64,000 nt of DNA from G963665405 sp963665405 (GTDB taxonomy: Bacteria > Chloroflexota > Dehalococcoidia > Lucifugimonadales > G963665405), in the NCBI GenBank assembly GCA_963665405.2, contig OY762261.2, forward strand, positions 62,001 through 126,000. Reading direction: 5' to 3'. The notes beneath the pieces were generated by a model. That model was not told where the DNA came from, made no database searches, and was given only the letters and a program-made list of their open reading frames with translations. This document shows positions 37,558 to 45,954 of this stretch, in pieces (within the stretch, counting starts at the first letter, position 1; each line of letters opens with the position of its first letter). The translations under genes and the position numbers were made by a program.

Positions 37558-38886
37558 ATGTTCGACGCACTCTCCAACAAGCTGAACGATGTCTTTCGCA
37601 GGCTGGGCAGCAAGGGAAGGCTGACCGAGAAAGACGTAGACGACGCGCTGCGCGAGGTGCGCCTCGCGCTGCTCGAGGCGGACGTCAACTTCAAGGTGGC
37701 CCGAGATCTGGTGGCCCGCATCCGGGAGCGGGCGCTCGATGACGAGCTGCTCAAGAGTCTGAGCCCCGGCCAGCAGGTAATCAAGATCACCAGCGAGGAG
37801 CTCACCGCGATCCTCGGCGGCGGCGTACAGCGCATGGAGCCGGGCCCGCGGTCACCCTCAGTCGTGCTCATGGTTGGCCTGAACGGCTCGGGCAAGACGA
37901 CCACCGCCGCGAAGCTGGCACGCCACTTCAAGCAGTCCGGACAGGTGTCCGTGCTCGTCGCCGCCGACACCCACCGGCCAGCCGCGATTCAGCAGCTGCA
38001 GACCCTCGGTGCGGAGGTCGACGCCGCCGTCCACGAGGGAGGGACGTCCGACGCAGTCAGAGTGGCTCGGGAGGGGGTCAAGCGGGCCGCAGACCTGAGC
38101 GCGATGTGGGCCATCGTCGACACGGCCGGCAGATTCCAGATCGACGACGAGCTGATGGCGGAGCTCGAGGGGATCAAGAGGGCCGTGAATCCCGCTGAGA
38201 CGCTCCTCGTCGTCGATGCCATGACCGGCCAGGAGGCGGTCAACGCCGCCACCGAGTTCCACTCCCGCATCGGTCTGAGCGGCCTGGTTCTGACGAAGCT
38301 AGACGGCGATGCCAGAGGCGGAGCAGCACTGTCGATCTCGTCGGTGACCGGGGTGCCCGTCAAGTTCATCGGAACCGGCGAGCGGGTCGATGCGCTGGAG
38401 CCGTTCTATCCGGACCGGCTGGCGTCCCGAATCCTGGGCATGGGCGACATGCTCACGTTCATCGAGAAGGCACAGTCCACCTTCGACGAGACGCAGGCCG
38501 CCGAGATCGAGAAGAAGATCCGCCAGGCATCCTTCGACCTGGACGACTTCCTCGACCAGCTCCAGCAGCTCAAGAAGATGGGGCCTCTATCTCAGGTGAT
38601 GGAGATGATCCCCGGGTTCTCCTCGATCAAGAGCCGTCTCCCGACGGACGAGCTGGATGCGGGCCATATCGGAAAGGTGGAGGCGGTAATCCGCTCTATG
38701 ACGCCAGGGGAGCGGCGAAAGCCCGAGATGATCGGCGGCAGCCGCAGACGCCGCATAGCCAGGGGAAGCGGTACCCATCCCCAGGACGTCAACGAGGTTC
38801 TGAACCAGTTCCGCCAGATGCAGAAGCTGATGCGCCAGATGAGCTCTGGCAAGGGTCTGCGCAACCTGGCCAAGCTGATGCGGTAG
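37558..38886 (+). CDS. ffh: Signal recognition particle protein Ffh
   Basis: 442 residues with the SRP54 layout: N domain (1-90), GTPase domain with GLNGSGKTTTAAKLARH, DTHRPAAIQQLQ, DTAGRFQIDDELM and TKLDGDARGG, then the methionine-rich M domain (about 320-442). The M domain has MGPLSQVMEMIPG and the RNA-binding GSGTHPQDVNEVLNQFRQM. It binds signal sequences at the ribosome and delivers them to FtsY. No 4.5S RNA gene was noticed nearby. The stop is followed directly by a copy of the dispersed repeat. Confidence 0.97.
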   Translation: MFDALSNKLNDVFRRLGSKGRLTEKDVDDALREVRLALLEADVNFKVARDLVARIRERALDDELLKSLSPGQQVIKITSEELTAILGGGVQRMEPGPRSPSVVLMVGLNGSGKTTTAAKLARHFKQSGQVSVLVAADTHRPAAIQQLQTLGAEVDAAVHEGGTSDAVRVAREGVKRAADLSAMWAIVDTAGRFQIDDELMAELEGIKRAVNPAETLLVVDAMTGQEAVNAATEFHSRIGLSGLVLTKLDGDARGGAALSISSVTGVPVKFIGTGERVDALEPFYPDRLASRILGMGDMLTFIEKAQSTFDETQAAEIEKKIRQASFDLDDFLDQLQQLKKMGPLSQVMEMIPGFSSIKSRLPTDELDAGHIGKVEAVIRSMTPGERRKPEMIGGSRRRRIARGSGTHPQDVNEVLNQFRQMQKLMRQMSSGKGLRNLAKLMR

Positions 38887-38892
38887 GCTCCC

Positions 38893-38953
38893 TTCCCTGG
38901 CCCGGAAGGGGGGGGGGTGCCGGGATCTGCACATCCCGTATCTCGTCATCCTG
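38893..38953. repeat. Dispersed element, partial copy after ffh
   Basis: CCTTCCCTGGCCCGGAAGG, then a G-run and TGCCGGGATCTGCACATCCC, ending in CATCCTGCTAGG. It lacks hairpin 1 but shares the flanking left and right modules of the copies at 10184 and 49836. It occupies the whole convergent gap between ffh and the cyclic-nucleotide receptor gene. Confidence 0.7.
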
Positions 38954-39541
38954 CTAGGCCCCGGCCCGGAAGGCCTCCAACGCCGCGCGGTACTGACGGC
39001 AGAATAGAGCGCTCAGCCTCCGGTGCACCGGGTAGCCGATGGCGCGGTTCAGTCCCATGAGCAGGCTCAGGTCCCTGGTCGCCAGACGGATCGCCGTCAT
39101 GGGCGTCAGCGCCCGGACAGAGCCGGGGTAGGTCTGGCCGTCGATCAGCGCGGTCCATCCCACCGCATCCCCGGGCCCGACCAGACCGAGCGACAGGCGG
39201 CCGCTGTCCAGGTCCAGCTGTGCCACTCCACGACCGTCTTCGACGACGAAAAGGTGCCGCGACGGGTCGCCGGCCCGGAGCAGCAAGCAGTCTGCGGGGA
39301 TCGACCAGTTCTCGGCTATCTCCGCTATCTCGCGAAGATGGTGCTTCCCGAGGTCCTTGAAGAGCTCGCACTTCCTGAGGATCGCGGTGGCACGGCGTAT
39401 GTCCGCGGGAATGGTATCAGACGCGCTCGCGCTCCTGAAAGCGCCCTCTCCGGGAGCCTCCGTGAACCGTGGAAGCCCGCTCCCGTGGGCCGGCCCTCGA
39501 AGCCACGAGCCCGGACTGCCGGTTATCTTGGGTTCGTCCAC
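38954..39541 (-). CDS. Cyclic nucleotide-binding domain protein
   Basis: 195 residues with a single cNMP-binding beta-barrel (about 55-165; AILRKCELFKDLGKHHLREI, then LLLRAGDPSRHLFVVEDGRG). No helix-turn-helix follows, so it is not a complete Crp-type regulator. The phosphate-binding cassette is weakly conserved (SLGLVGPGDAVGWTALIDG). The first 45 residues are unstructured. Its start overlaps by 19 bases the end of the upstream nucleotidyl cyclase gene, so the two are translated together. The likely role is to respond to the nucleotide that the partner makes, but the output is unknown. Confidence 0.8.
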   Translation of the reverse strand: MDEPKITGSPGSWLRGPAHGSGLPRFTEAPGEGAFRSASASDTIPADIRRATAILRKCELFKDLGKHHLREIAEIAENWSIPADCLLLRAGDPSRHLFVVEDGRGVAQLDLDSGRLSLGLVGPGDAVGWTALIDGQTYPGSVRALTPMTAIRLATRDLSLLMGLNRAIGYPVHRRLSALFCRQYRAALEAFRAGA

Positions 39542-40293
39542 GTCACTTCATACAGGGGTTGGGTTCCAAGCATACCCTTCAGGGCGAACTCGCCCATTGG
39601 CCCGAGCTGGAACTCCCCACTGCTCCCCACCAACGCCTTCACGATCTCCGAGACGAGCACCTGTCCGCCCTTTGCCTGCTCTGCGATCCGCGAGGCCGTG
39701 ATCACCGACTTCCCGAAGAGATCCGCGTCGTCGTGGACCGGCTCCCCCACCGTCAGCCCCATGCGGACCTCCACGGGCTGCTGTCCGGCGTCCTTACGCG
39801 ATTCTTCGAGCTCCCGCTGAATCGCCACGGCGCACGCCACCCCCCGATGGGCGCTCTTGAAGACGAGCATGAAGCCATCGCCGATCGACTTGACCTCGGT
39901 GCCACCATGAGCGGATGTGTGCCGCCGGACGATCTCATCGTGGACGGCGAGGACTACACGGGCTCTCCGGTCGCCCAGCTTCTCGACCAGCTCCGTCGAT
40001 CCCACTATGTCCGTGAAGAGGATGGTTACGGTGGCCTCGGAGCCCGGTAGGGCCGGCGCTCCCAGCGGAGGCGCCGAAGCGGACTCAGCGATCTTAAGCT
40101 GGCTCACGGCACGGCTGACGCTGTTCTTGACGGTTGGAGTAGCCGAGACGCTCTTCCGCTGCAGCACCGCCAGCAGACGAGCGTCGAGTCTCCCCTCTTC
40201 CAGCAACTGCAGGACGGACGTCTGGTCTGTCTCGAGGAGCCTGGCCATTCTTGTAATGTCTGCTAGAGGTCCGGCTTCCAAAACTATCTCCAA
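39523..40293 (-). CDS. Class III nucleotidyl cyclase domain protein
   Basis: 256 residues. A short N-terminal region (1-75) resembles a small helical DNA-binding or dimer module. The cyclase domain occupies about 85-250. Metal-binding Asp95 (LFTDIVGST) and Asp139 (KSIGDGFMLVF) are present, as are the purine-contact Lys135 and Asp191 (DLFGKSV). The Asn normally four residues before the transition-state Arg is replaced: the segment reads SVITASR, with Ile198 and Arg202. So catalysis may be reduced or altered. There is no membrane segment. It overlaps the gene for a cyclic nucleotide-binding protein. Confidence 0.86.
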   Translation of the reverse strand: MEIVLEAGPLADITRMARLLETDQTSVLQLLEEGRLDARLLAVLQRKSVSATPTVKNSVSRAVSQLKIAESASAPPLGAPALPGSEATVTILFTDIVGSTELVEKLGDRRARVVLAVHDEIVRRHTSAHGGTEVKSIGDGFMLVFKSAHRGVACAVAIQRELEESRKDAGQQPVEVRMGLTVGEPVHDDADLFGKSVITASRIAEQAKGGQVLVSEIVKALVGSSGEFQLGPMGEFALKGMLGTQPLYEVTWTNPR

Positions 40294-40556
40294 GCCTAAA
40301 CGACACCGAACGAAAGGGTGACTTCAGAAGCTGTAGTAAGTCTAGGGCAGAGGACCCTCGGAGATTAGCGGGACCACCCCAGCTTTGTGAGGCCGGTCCA
40401 CTTATTGTGCTGGGTGGACACACCTATCCCAGTCCTGGGCGTCTCATGTGCACGATCCAGTCCGCGTGCCGAGGGCCCCCAGAGGTTGGCGAGTTACGGA
40501 CCGGTGAGAACCACAGGGTCTCAGGCGGATCGCCTCGGGAAAACAGCTAGCCGCCG
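40294..40556. other. Intergenic gap
   Basis: Nothing recognisable is seen in this gap between the cyclase start and the upstream lipoprotein gene's stop. No repeat-element copy and no convincing promoter hexamers stand out. Confidence 0.3.
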
Positions 40557-41987
40557 CTAGGGTGCGAAGGCGGCTAGCACGGCGTCGAGTGTCGACGCAT
40601 CGGGAGCGAACACCAGGAGGGTGTCGCGTTTGTCCAGGGACGCGCGAACGATCTGGCTGGACAGGGTGAGAACACTGACCCTATCGCCCTCTCCCGGCGC
40701 CCAGACACCGCCGGTGAAGACCTGCATGAAAAGTTGAAACGTGTCATAGAACTCGACGGCGTCTTCTTCTGTGTCCCAGGTGATGGTCCAAATGAGAAGG
40801 CTTTCGCCGTCGGCGCCGGCGAGGAGGGAATATCGATCGCCTCCCCACCCACTTGCGGCCTCCAGAGCCATCCCAGCGGTAGACGCGGTCTCAAGATAGA
40901 CTCGTATGAAGAACTCTCCGACGGTGTCCTGGCCGATCTCCGACCATCTTTCCCCGAGCAGCTCCGAGACGTCCGGTACGGACACCGGGATCGGCTCCTC
41001 GCCGGCCGCGAACTTCTCGGGATGGAGAATCTGCTCGGTCGAGCTGGGTGGCCTTGCGTACGCCGCGTCGACCGCCGCCCAGCCCTCGGAGCCGTACAGG
41101 GAGACGACGAACTCGGCTCCCTGAAGATACGGGAATATGAACAGACGCTGGAAGACGCGTGGCGCGGAGAAGAACGCCTCGAGATCAAAGGCACCCCCGC
41201 CCTCGATGGCCTCCTGGCGCGCCTGTTCGTCCATGTAGTTGAACAGGTAGATCGACTCGGCGAGCGTGGCGTCTCCCTCGATCAGACCCCTGGCCGCGCG
41301 CTCGGCGTCCGAGTTGCCCTCGACCGAGTCCAAAAGGGCTCGGATGTCGAAGTGCTGCTGCTGAAGCCCGTGAACGAACTCGTGGGCATAGACCATCTTG
41401 TCGAGGGGGTCGAGCCCCGGCTTGTCCTCGACGATGAATAGTGCGTCCTCCTCCGGGTCGAAGAACCCCAGTACGCCTTCGCTGAACATGTTCAGGACCA
41501 GCTCGAAGAAATCGACCTCGGGTTCCAGCAGGCCCAGCGTCTTCAGGAGTCTCCCGGTCTGCTCTATCTCGTCGCGGCCCTCCTCCAGATCGGCGTCGAG
41601 ACGCACAGCGAGCTCGTCTCTGGTGATGAACGTCCTGTCGATCTCGGACACCGAGAACAGGCCCCGAAGGAAGTTGACCTCGCTGTCGATCTCGTCGAAC
41701 TCCCCCTGGAAGGGGTCTACTACCACTGTTACCACTGTCGGCTCCGGAGTAGGGACGACGGGGGTAGGCAGGATCACGGGGTCAGGCTCGAAGGTCGGCG
41801 TCGGCTCCGGGCTGGGGGTCGCAGTGGGAGTGGGGGTGGGGGGCACAGCGGTCGCCGTCGGCGATGGGGTCGGGGAAGCTGGTATAGACGTAGGCGACGG
41901 AGTCTGGGCCGGGGCGGACGACGTGGACGTGCAGCCAAGGACCAGGAGTAGGACGAACGTTGTGAGTAGGGCGATCCCGGGCTTCAT
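40557..41987 (-). CDS. Lipoprotein with HEXXH zinc-peptidase motif, family unrecognised
   Basis: 476 residues. A lipoprotein signal ends at Cys19 (LLLVLGC), then residues 20-90 are almost only Pro, Thr, Ser and Ala, a cell-surface spacer. The folded part contains HEFVH (202-206) and EGDAT, with Glu237 31 residues later, the spacing of a gluzincin-type zinc site. The stretch MVYAHEFVHGLQQQHFDIRA is typical of extracytoplasmic peptidase-like proteins with unknown substrates. A C-terminal region (about 370-475) looks like a separate mixed alpha/beta domain. I do not recognise a named family. Confidence 0.75.
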   Translation of the reverse strand: MKPGIALLTTFVLLLVLGCTSTSSAPAQTPSPTSIPASPTPSPTATAVPPTPTPTATPSPEPTPTFEPDPVILPTPVVPTPEPTVVTVVVDPFQGEFDEIDSEVNFLRGLFSVSEIDRTFITRDELAVRLDADLEEGRDEIEQTGRLLKTLGLLEPEVDFFELVLNMFSEGVLGFFDPEEDALFIVEDKPGLDPLDKMVYAHEFVHGLQQQHFDIRALLDSVEGNSDAERAARGLIEGDATLAESIYLFNYMDEQARQEAIEGGGAFDLEAFFSAPRVFQRLFIFPYLQGAEFVVSLYGSEGWAAVDAAYARPPSSTEQILHPEKFAAGEEPIPVSVPDVSELLGERWSEIGQDTVGEFFIRVYLETASTAGMALEAASGWGGDRYSLLAGADGESLLIWTITWDTEEDAVEFYDTFQLFMQVFTGGVWAPGEGDRVSVLTLSSQIVRASLDKRDTLLVFAPDASTLDAVLAAFAP

Positions 41988-42265
41988 TCGGTCTCCACGC
42001 GGGCCCGTCAGGCCCTATAGCCAGTATCGGTAGCCCTTCCGGGCGTTGTCAAGGAAGCCCCCCTCACGAAACCACGAAGATCGGCGTTCCCAGGGAACGC
42101 CGCGCGGCGTCTCCCACAGAGTGATACGCGATAGGGGGCCGGGGGGATGCCCGACCGCAGGTACGCCGTTATCGCGCTCATGCGTTCGCTGGCTTGACGC
42201 CGCACCTCCGGGGCACTAATGTTAAGCCTGGCATACGGGCCGCGGAGCGACAAGGAGCTTGTGCG

Positions 42266-42463
42266 ATGAGGAAACTAGGTGGCGGCAGCCTGTTCGTCGT
42301 GGCGATAGCGCTGGTGCTGGCCGGCCTGGCCCTGCGCTCGGGCTGGGTGGATTGGATCATCGACGCGGCAGGGTTCCTGTTGATCGTCGGAGGGGTCATC
42401 GCGGGCATCATGGGGCTCATAGCGATGTTCACCGGCGGCGGGAAGAAGACGGCCGACTTCTAA
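42266..42463 (+). CDS. Small two-helix membrane protein
   Basis: 65 residues from an ATG with AAGGAG 10 bases upstream. It has two hydrophobic segments (about 8-25 and 30-55) and a C-terminal GGGKKTADF tail. It lies 73 bases ahead of pspA on the same strand, so it may be a PspA membrane partner in the way PspB/PspC-like or LiaI-like proteins are. That is a guess from position. No sequence family is recognised. Confidence 0.65.
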   Translation: MRKLGGGSLFVVAIALVLAGLALRSGWVDWIIDAAGFLLIVGGVIAGIMGLIAMFTGGGKKTADF

Positions 42464-42536
42464 CGGATCGGCGCTTCCCGCTCGGATCGGCGCCGCTGCG
42501 AGTGAGCGGCCGTCTCGCGACGACGGAGGTGAAAGC

Positions 42537-43265
42537 ATGGGAATGCTCTCAAGGATGTCCACAATTGCGAAGTCCAAGATGAGCCGCTTGCTCGACAAGG
42601 CGGAGGACCCGCGGGAGACGCTGGACTATTCGTACGAGAAACAGATCGAGATGCTGCGGAACGTGAAGCGCGGCGTCGTCGAGATGGTCACGGCCAAGAG
42701 GCGGCTGCAGATGCAGGCGGACAAGGTGAAGGACAACATTGTCAAGCTCGACGGCCAGGCACGTCAGGCCATGGATGTCGGTCGTGAGGACATGGCCAGG
42801 CTCGCGCTGGAGAGGAAGCAGGCATCGCTCGAGGAGCTCGCCGGGCTGGATCAGCAGATCGCCGGGCTGGAGCTGGAGCAGGAGAAGCTGACGACAGCGG
42901 AGCAGCGGCTCCAGGCCAAGGTTCAAGCCTTCCGCTCGAAGAAGGAGATCATCAAGGCTCAGTACAGCGCCGCTCAGGCCCAAGTGAGGATCGGGGCCGC
43001 CCTCGGGGGAGTGTCCGAGGAGATGGGCGACATCTCGATGGCCATCGAGAGGGCCGAGGACAAGACCGAGGCGATGCGGGCCAAGGCCGGGGCGATCGAC
43101 GAGCTGGTGGCCTCCGGCACCCTGACGGACATGTCCGGGAGCCAGGACGACATCAGTCGCGAGCTTGGCAAGATGAGCGCATCCGCGACGGTGGAGCGGG
43201 AGATGGCGGCTCTGAGGGCGGGCTCATCGGCCGGCAAAGCCCTTCCCGACGGCGGTGAGAAATGA
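42537..43265 (+). CDS. pspA: PspA/IM30 family envelope-stress protein
   Basis: 242 residues, almost entirely helical coiled coil, with the PspA N-terminus (GMLSRMSTIAKSKMSRLLDKAEDPRETLDYSYEKQ region) and an ESCRT-III-like helical hairpin from about 30 to 145. PspA oligomerises on stressed membranes and limits ion leakage. A tail after residue 185 is Ser/Ala-rich. Its stop overlaps the start of pspAA (ATGA), so the two are coupled. Confidence 0.92.
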   Translation: MGMLSRMSTIAKSKMSRLLDKAEDPRETLDYSYEKQIEMLRNVKRGVVEMVTAKRRLQMQADKVKDNIVKLDGQARQAMDVGREDMARLALERKQASLEELAGLDQQIAGLELEQEKLTTAEQRLQAKVQAFRSKKEIIKAQYSAAQAQVRIGAALGGVSEEMGDISMAIERAEDKTEAMRAKAGAIDELVASGTLTDMSGSQDDISRELGKMSASATVEREMAALRAGSSAGKALPDGGEK

Positions 43266-43540
43266 TCGTACGCATCTTGTCAGAGGGACAGTACAATTTC
43301 CCGGGGGCCAGCGTCGACGAGCTCAACGAGATCGACAACCGGCTCGTCGAGGTGGTGGAAGGCGGGAACGAAGAGGAGTTCGACCGGCTCCTGAAGCAGA
43401 TGCTGGACCTGGTGAGGGACAGGGGAACGGCCGTCCCGGTCGAAGAGCTGGTCGAGTCCGACCTGGTGCTGCCCGAACCGGACCTCACACTGAAGGAAGC
43501 CGAGGGGATTTTCACGGGCGAGGGTCTGGTCCCCGGCTAG
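43262..43540 (+). CDS. PspA-associated protein PspAA
   Basis: 92 residues, beginning IVRILSEGQYNFPGASVDEL and ending in acidic helices. The profile and the tight coupling to pspA match the PspAA domain that accompanies PspA in many actinobacterial, archaeal and chloroflexotal Psp systems. Its biochemical role is unknown. The name rests on the sequence pattern and context. Confidence 0.8.
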   Translation: MIVRILSEGQYNFPGASVDELNEIDNRLVEVVEGGNEEEFDRLLKQMLDLVRDRGTAVPVEELVESDLVLPEPDLTLKEAEGIFTGEGLVPG

Positions 43541-43552
43541 TGCTCACCCCTT

Positions 43553-43672
43553 CCTAACCTTCCCCTGCGAGGGGAAGGGATTTATGCTCTCCCTGCGAGG
43601 GGAGGGGACCAATGCTCTCGCCCCGCAGAAGGTTGACCTCTCCTCTCCCCCGCCGGGGAGAGCTTGAGGAGG
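43553..43672. repeat. Tandem short GC-rich palindromes
   Basis: This convergent gap between pspAA and pspAB is filled by related units. Examples are CCTTCCCCTGCGAGGGGAAGG, then ATGCTCTCCCTGCGAGGGGAGGGG, then ATGCTCTCGCCCC (each shown or described in part), ending with CTCCCCCGCCGGGGAGAG. They can form hairpins from either strand and may serve as a bidirectional terminator. They resemble but are not the same as the two-hairpin element. Confidence 0.65.
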
Positions 43673-43676
43673 CGGC

Positions 43677-44246
43677 CTAGAACGGTACGTCCCACAGGGA
43701 GTACCAGCGCTCCAGGTCGGGCTCCACCGGCAGCTTTTCTTGCTCCATGAGGGCGCTCAGCCTCATCTCGGCGTTGTTGTCGCGCTGCCGATGCCCGCTG
43801 GGAATCATCGGGTAGAACCGCCCCCGTTTGTAGTTGTAGATCCAGTGGGCGTCGCGGCCTTCGTAGCGGACCTCAAGGACGGCGGCGAGCATGCGGTCGG
43901 AGAACCCGTGCTCCGCGAAGATCTCGCCCACCAGATGGATCGTCGAAACCAGGTCGTCGAAGTCGCGATCCTGCAGCACGACCCACCGTGTGCCATGCGG
44001 ATCGTCCTTGACCTCGAATCGGGTTCCAGTCGAGTGGCCGCTGACGCGCAGCGCATCCATAATTTCGATGCTCAGGCCGTCGAAGAAGCTGGACTCGACG
44101 GGATTGAAGACGATGCCCGCTCTGTCCGAGGTCGTGAGGTCGATCCGGCCCTGGAGCTGGCCGGCCACCGCGACGGCCGCGAAGAACTGATCGCGGTTCG
44201 GCTTCTTGAGCTTGCTGCCGCCGGACAGTACGCTGAGAAGTCCCAC
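43677..44246 (-). CDS. PspA-associated protein PspAB
   Basis: 189 residues: an N-terminal GGSKLKKPNRDQFFAAVAVA segment, a middle RWVVLQDRDFDDLVSTIHLV, and a C-terminal YNYKRGRFYPMIP...LERWYSLWDVPF. This is the pattern of PspAB proteins, which are usually encoded next to an HtpX protease in Psp neighbourhoods. That holds here, since an HtpX fragment lies 3 bases upstream. Function is unknown, and it probably acts with the protease in membrane-protein quality control. It converges on the pspA-pspAA pair. Confidence 0.8.
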   Translation of the reverse strand: MGLLSVLSGGSKLKKPNRDQFFAAVAVAGQLQGRIDLTTSDRAGIVFNPVESSFFDGLSIEIMDALRVSGHSTGTRFEVKDDPHGTRWVVLQDRDFDDLVSTIHLVGEIFAEHGFSDRMLAAVLEVRYEGRDAHWIYNYKRGRFYPMIPSGHRQRDNNAEMRLSALMEQEKLPVEPDLERWYSLWDVPF

Positions 44247-44249
44247 CGG

Positions 44250-44730
44250 CTAGCGTCCCAGGGTTCCGCGCTCCATCTCCCGCTGCATGTTCCGCAGAGG
44301 TTCGATGCGCTTCTCGACCGACGGGTGGCTGGACATGAGCGCCGTGGCGGTGCCCTTCTTGAAGGCGTTGACGATGAAGAAGGCGTTGGCGTGCTCGACC
44401 TGCCGCAGGTCCTTCTCGGGGATGCGGAACATGTCGTCGCTGATCTTGGACAGCGCCGACGCGAGCTGAAGGGGTGCCCCGGTGATAACCGCGCTCCCTC
44501 GGTCGGCGGCGAACTCTCTGTACGGTCGCGGAGCTGTCCCGTCGGGATGATAGTGCCGCTGATCGAAGCCGTGGCCGTGCTTCCCGATCACTCCGAGGTG
44601 TACGTGGCTGGGCTGGCGCTCGGCGAAGTGGTGGTCGACGAGAGGCCCAGCGGCCGGCAGGATCAGGAAGCCTGCAAGCAGCAGGCCGGCGAGCTGTGCC
44701 GTTAGCGATCTGATTCGGACAGACCGATTA
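44250..44730 (-). pseudogene. Truncated HtpX-like M48 protease joined to a His-rich secreted segment
   Basis: The last 90 or so residues are the C-terminal part of HtpX: YREFAADRGSAVITGAPLQL with the third zinc-ligand Glu, ALSKISDDM, MSSHPSVEKRIEPLRNM. The two transmembrane helices and the HEXXH motif that should precede them are missing. Instead the frame continues upstream into a hydrophobic segment (LAGLLLAGFLILPAAGPL) and a His-rich stretch (HHFAERQPSHVHL, HGHGFDQRHYHPDG). This looks like a second, unrelated protein fused by a deletion with a junction near 44520. The only usual start codon in frame is a GTG at 44591. A TATAAT on this strand lies at 44729-44724. Activity as a protease is impossible as written. 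Confidence 0.7.
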
Positions 44731-44748
44731 TACGATCGCAGCGGGCTC

Positions 44749-45954
44749 CTACAGGCTTACCTCGAGGGCCGAAGCGACGGTGTCCATGTCCTTGTCGCCG
44801 CGTCCGCTGAGGCCCACCAGAACTACCTTGTCTTCTGAGAGCGTGGGGGCGAGCCTGGAGACGTGGTGGATGGCGTGAGCCGGCTCCAGAGCGGGGATGA
44901 TCCCCTCCGTTCGGCAGAGCAGCTCGAACCCTTCCAGCGCCTCGGAGTCGGTGACACTCACGTAGGACGCGCGGCCGGTATCCTTCAGATAGGAGTGCTC
45001 GGGCCCCACACCCGGATAGTCGAGACCTGCCGAGATGCTGTGGGGCTCTTGGACCTGCCCGTTCTCGTCCTGCAGCAGGTAGGACATGCTTCCGTGGAGG
45101 ACACCGACCTGTCCCGCCACGAGCGTCGCCGCGTGCTTGCCGGACTCCACGCCGAGGCCTCCGGCCTCTACCCCAACGAGCTCGACCGTCTCGTCGGGGA
45201 TGAAGGCGTGGAACAGCCCTATCGAGTTGCTGCCGCCGCCGACGCACGCGACGGCGTAGTCGGGCAGCCTGCCGACGTCGGCCATCAGCTGCTGCTTGGC
45301 CTCGCGGCCGATGACCGACTGGAAGTCGCGCACCATCATCGGGTACGGGTGCGGGCCGACGACACTGCCGATGAGATAGTGGGTGTCGCGGACGTTGGTC
45401 ACCCAGTCGCGGATGGCCTCGTTGATGGCGTCCTTGAGCGTCCGGCTCCCGGAGGACACTGGGCGCACCTCGGCGCCCAGGAGCTTCATTCGAAAGACGT
45501 TGAGAGACTGCCGCCGGATGTCCTCTTCGCCCATGTAGACGACGCACTCCTGGTTGAGCATCGCGCACACGGTGGCCGTGGCGACGCCGTGCTGCCCCGC
45601 CCCGGTCTCGGCGATGATCCGGTTCTTGCCCATCCTCTTGGCGAGCAGCCCTTGACCGAGGGCGTTGTTGATCTTATGAGCGCCTGTATGCGCGAGGTCC
45701 TCCCGCTTCAGGTATATCTGGGCTCCCCCCAGCCGGCGGCTCAGGTTCGTGGCGTGGTAGAGGGGGGTCGGCCGCCCGACGTAGCTGCTCGCAAGGCCGC
45801 TCAGCTCCGCCTGGAACGACTCGTCCGACTGGATCGCGGCGTATGCCTCGTCCAGCTCGTCCAGGGCCGGCATGAGCGTCTCCGGAACGAAGCGGCCGCC
45901 GAAGCGTCCGAAATGTCCCGTCTCGTCCGGGGTCTCCGCACCGTTACCGCGCAC
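44749..45954 (-). CDS. trpB: Tryptophan synthase beta chain
   Basis: 401 residues from a GTG at 45954 with AAGGGAG at the right distance. The open frame extends upstream, but that sequence is not TrpB-like. The PLP lysine is in HTGAHKINNALGQ, and ETGAGQHGVATAT, the phosphate loop VGGGSNSIG, and SISAGLDYPGVGPEH are all intact. It condenses indole with serine to give tryptophan. trpA and the rest of the pathway are not adjacent, so it might also act as a stand-alone beta subunit (TrpB1-like by sequence). Confidence 0.95.
   Translation of the reverse strand: MRGNGAETPDETGHFGRFGGRFVPETLMPALDELDEAYAAIQSDESFQAELSGLASSYVGRPTPLYHATNLSRRLGGAQIYLKREDLAHTGAHKINNALGQGLLAKRMGKNRIIAETGAGQHGVATATVCAMLNQECVVYMGEEDIRRQSLNVFRMKLLGAEVRPVSSGSRTLKDAINEAIRDWVTNVRDTHYLIGSVVGPHPYPMMVRDFQSVIGREAKQQLMADVGRLPDYAVACVGGGSNSIGLFHAFIPDETVELVGVEAGGLGVESGKHAATLVAGQVGVLHGSMSYLLQDENGQVQEPHSISAGLDYPGVGPEHSYLKDTGRASYVSVTDSEALEGFELLCRTEGIIPALEPAHAIHHVSRLAPTLSEDKVVLVGLSGRGDKDMDTVASALEVSL

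Noticed and set aside
43553..43672. Possible CRISPR-like array of short repeats
   Set aside because: Units are palindromic, adjacent and diverged, with no constant spacer length. Palindromic intergenic repeats explain them.
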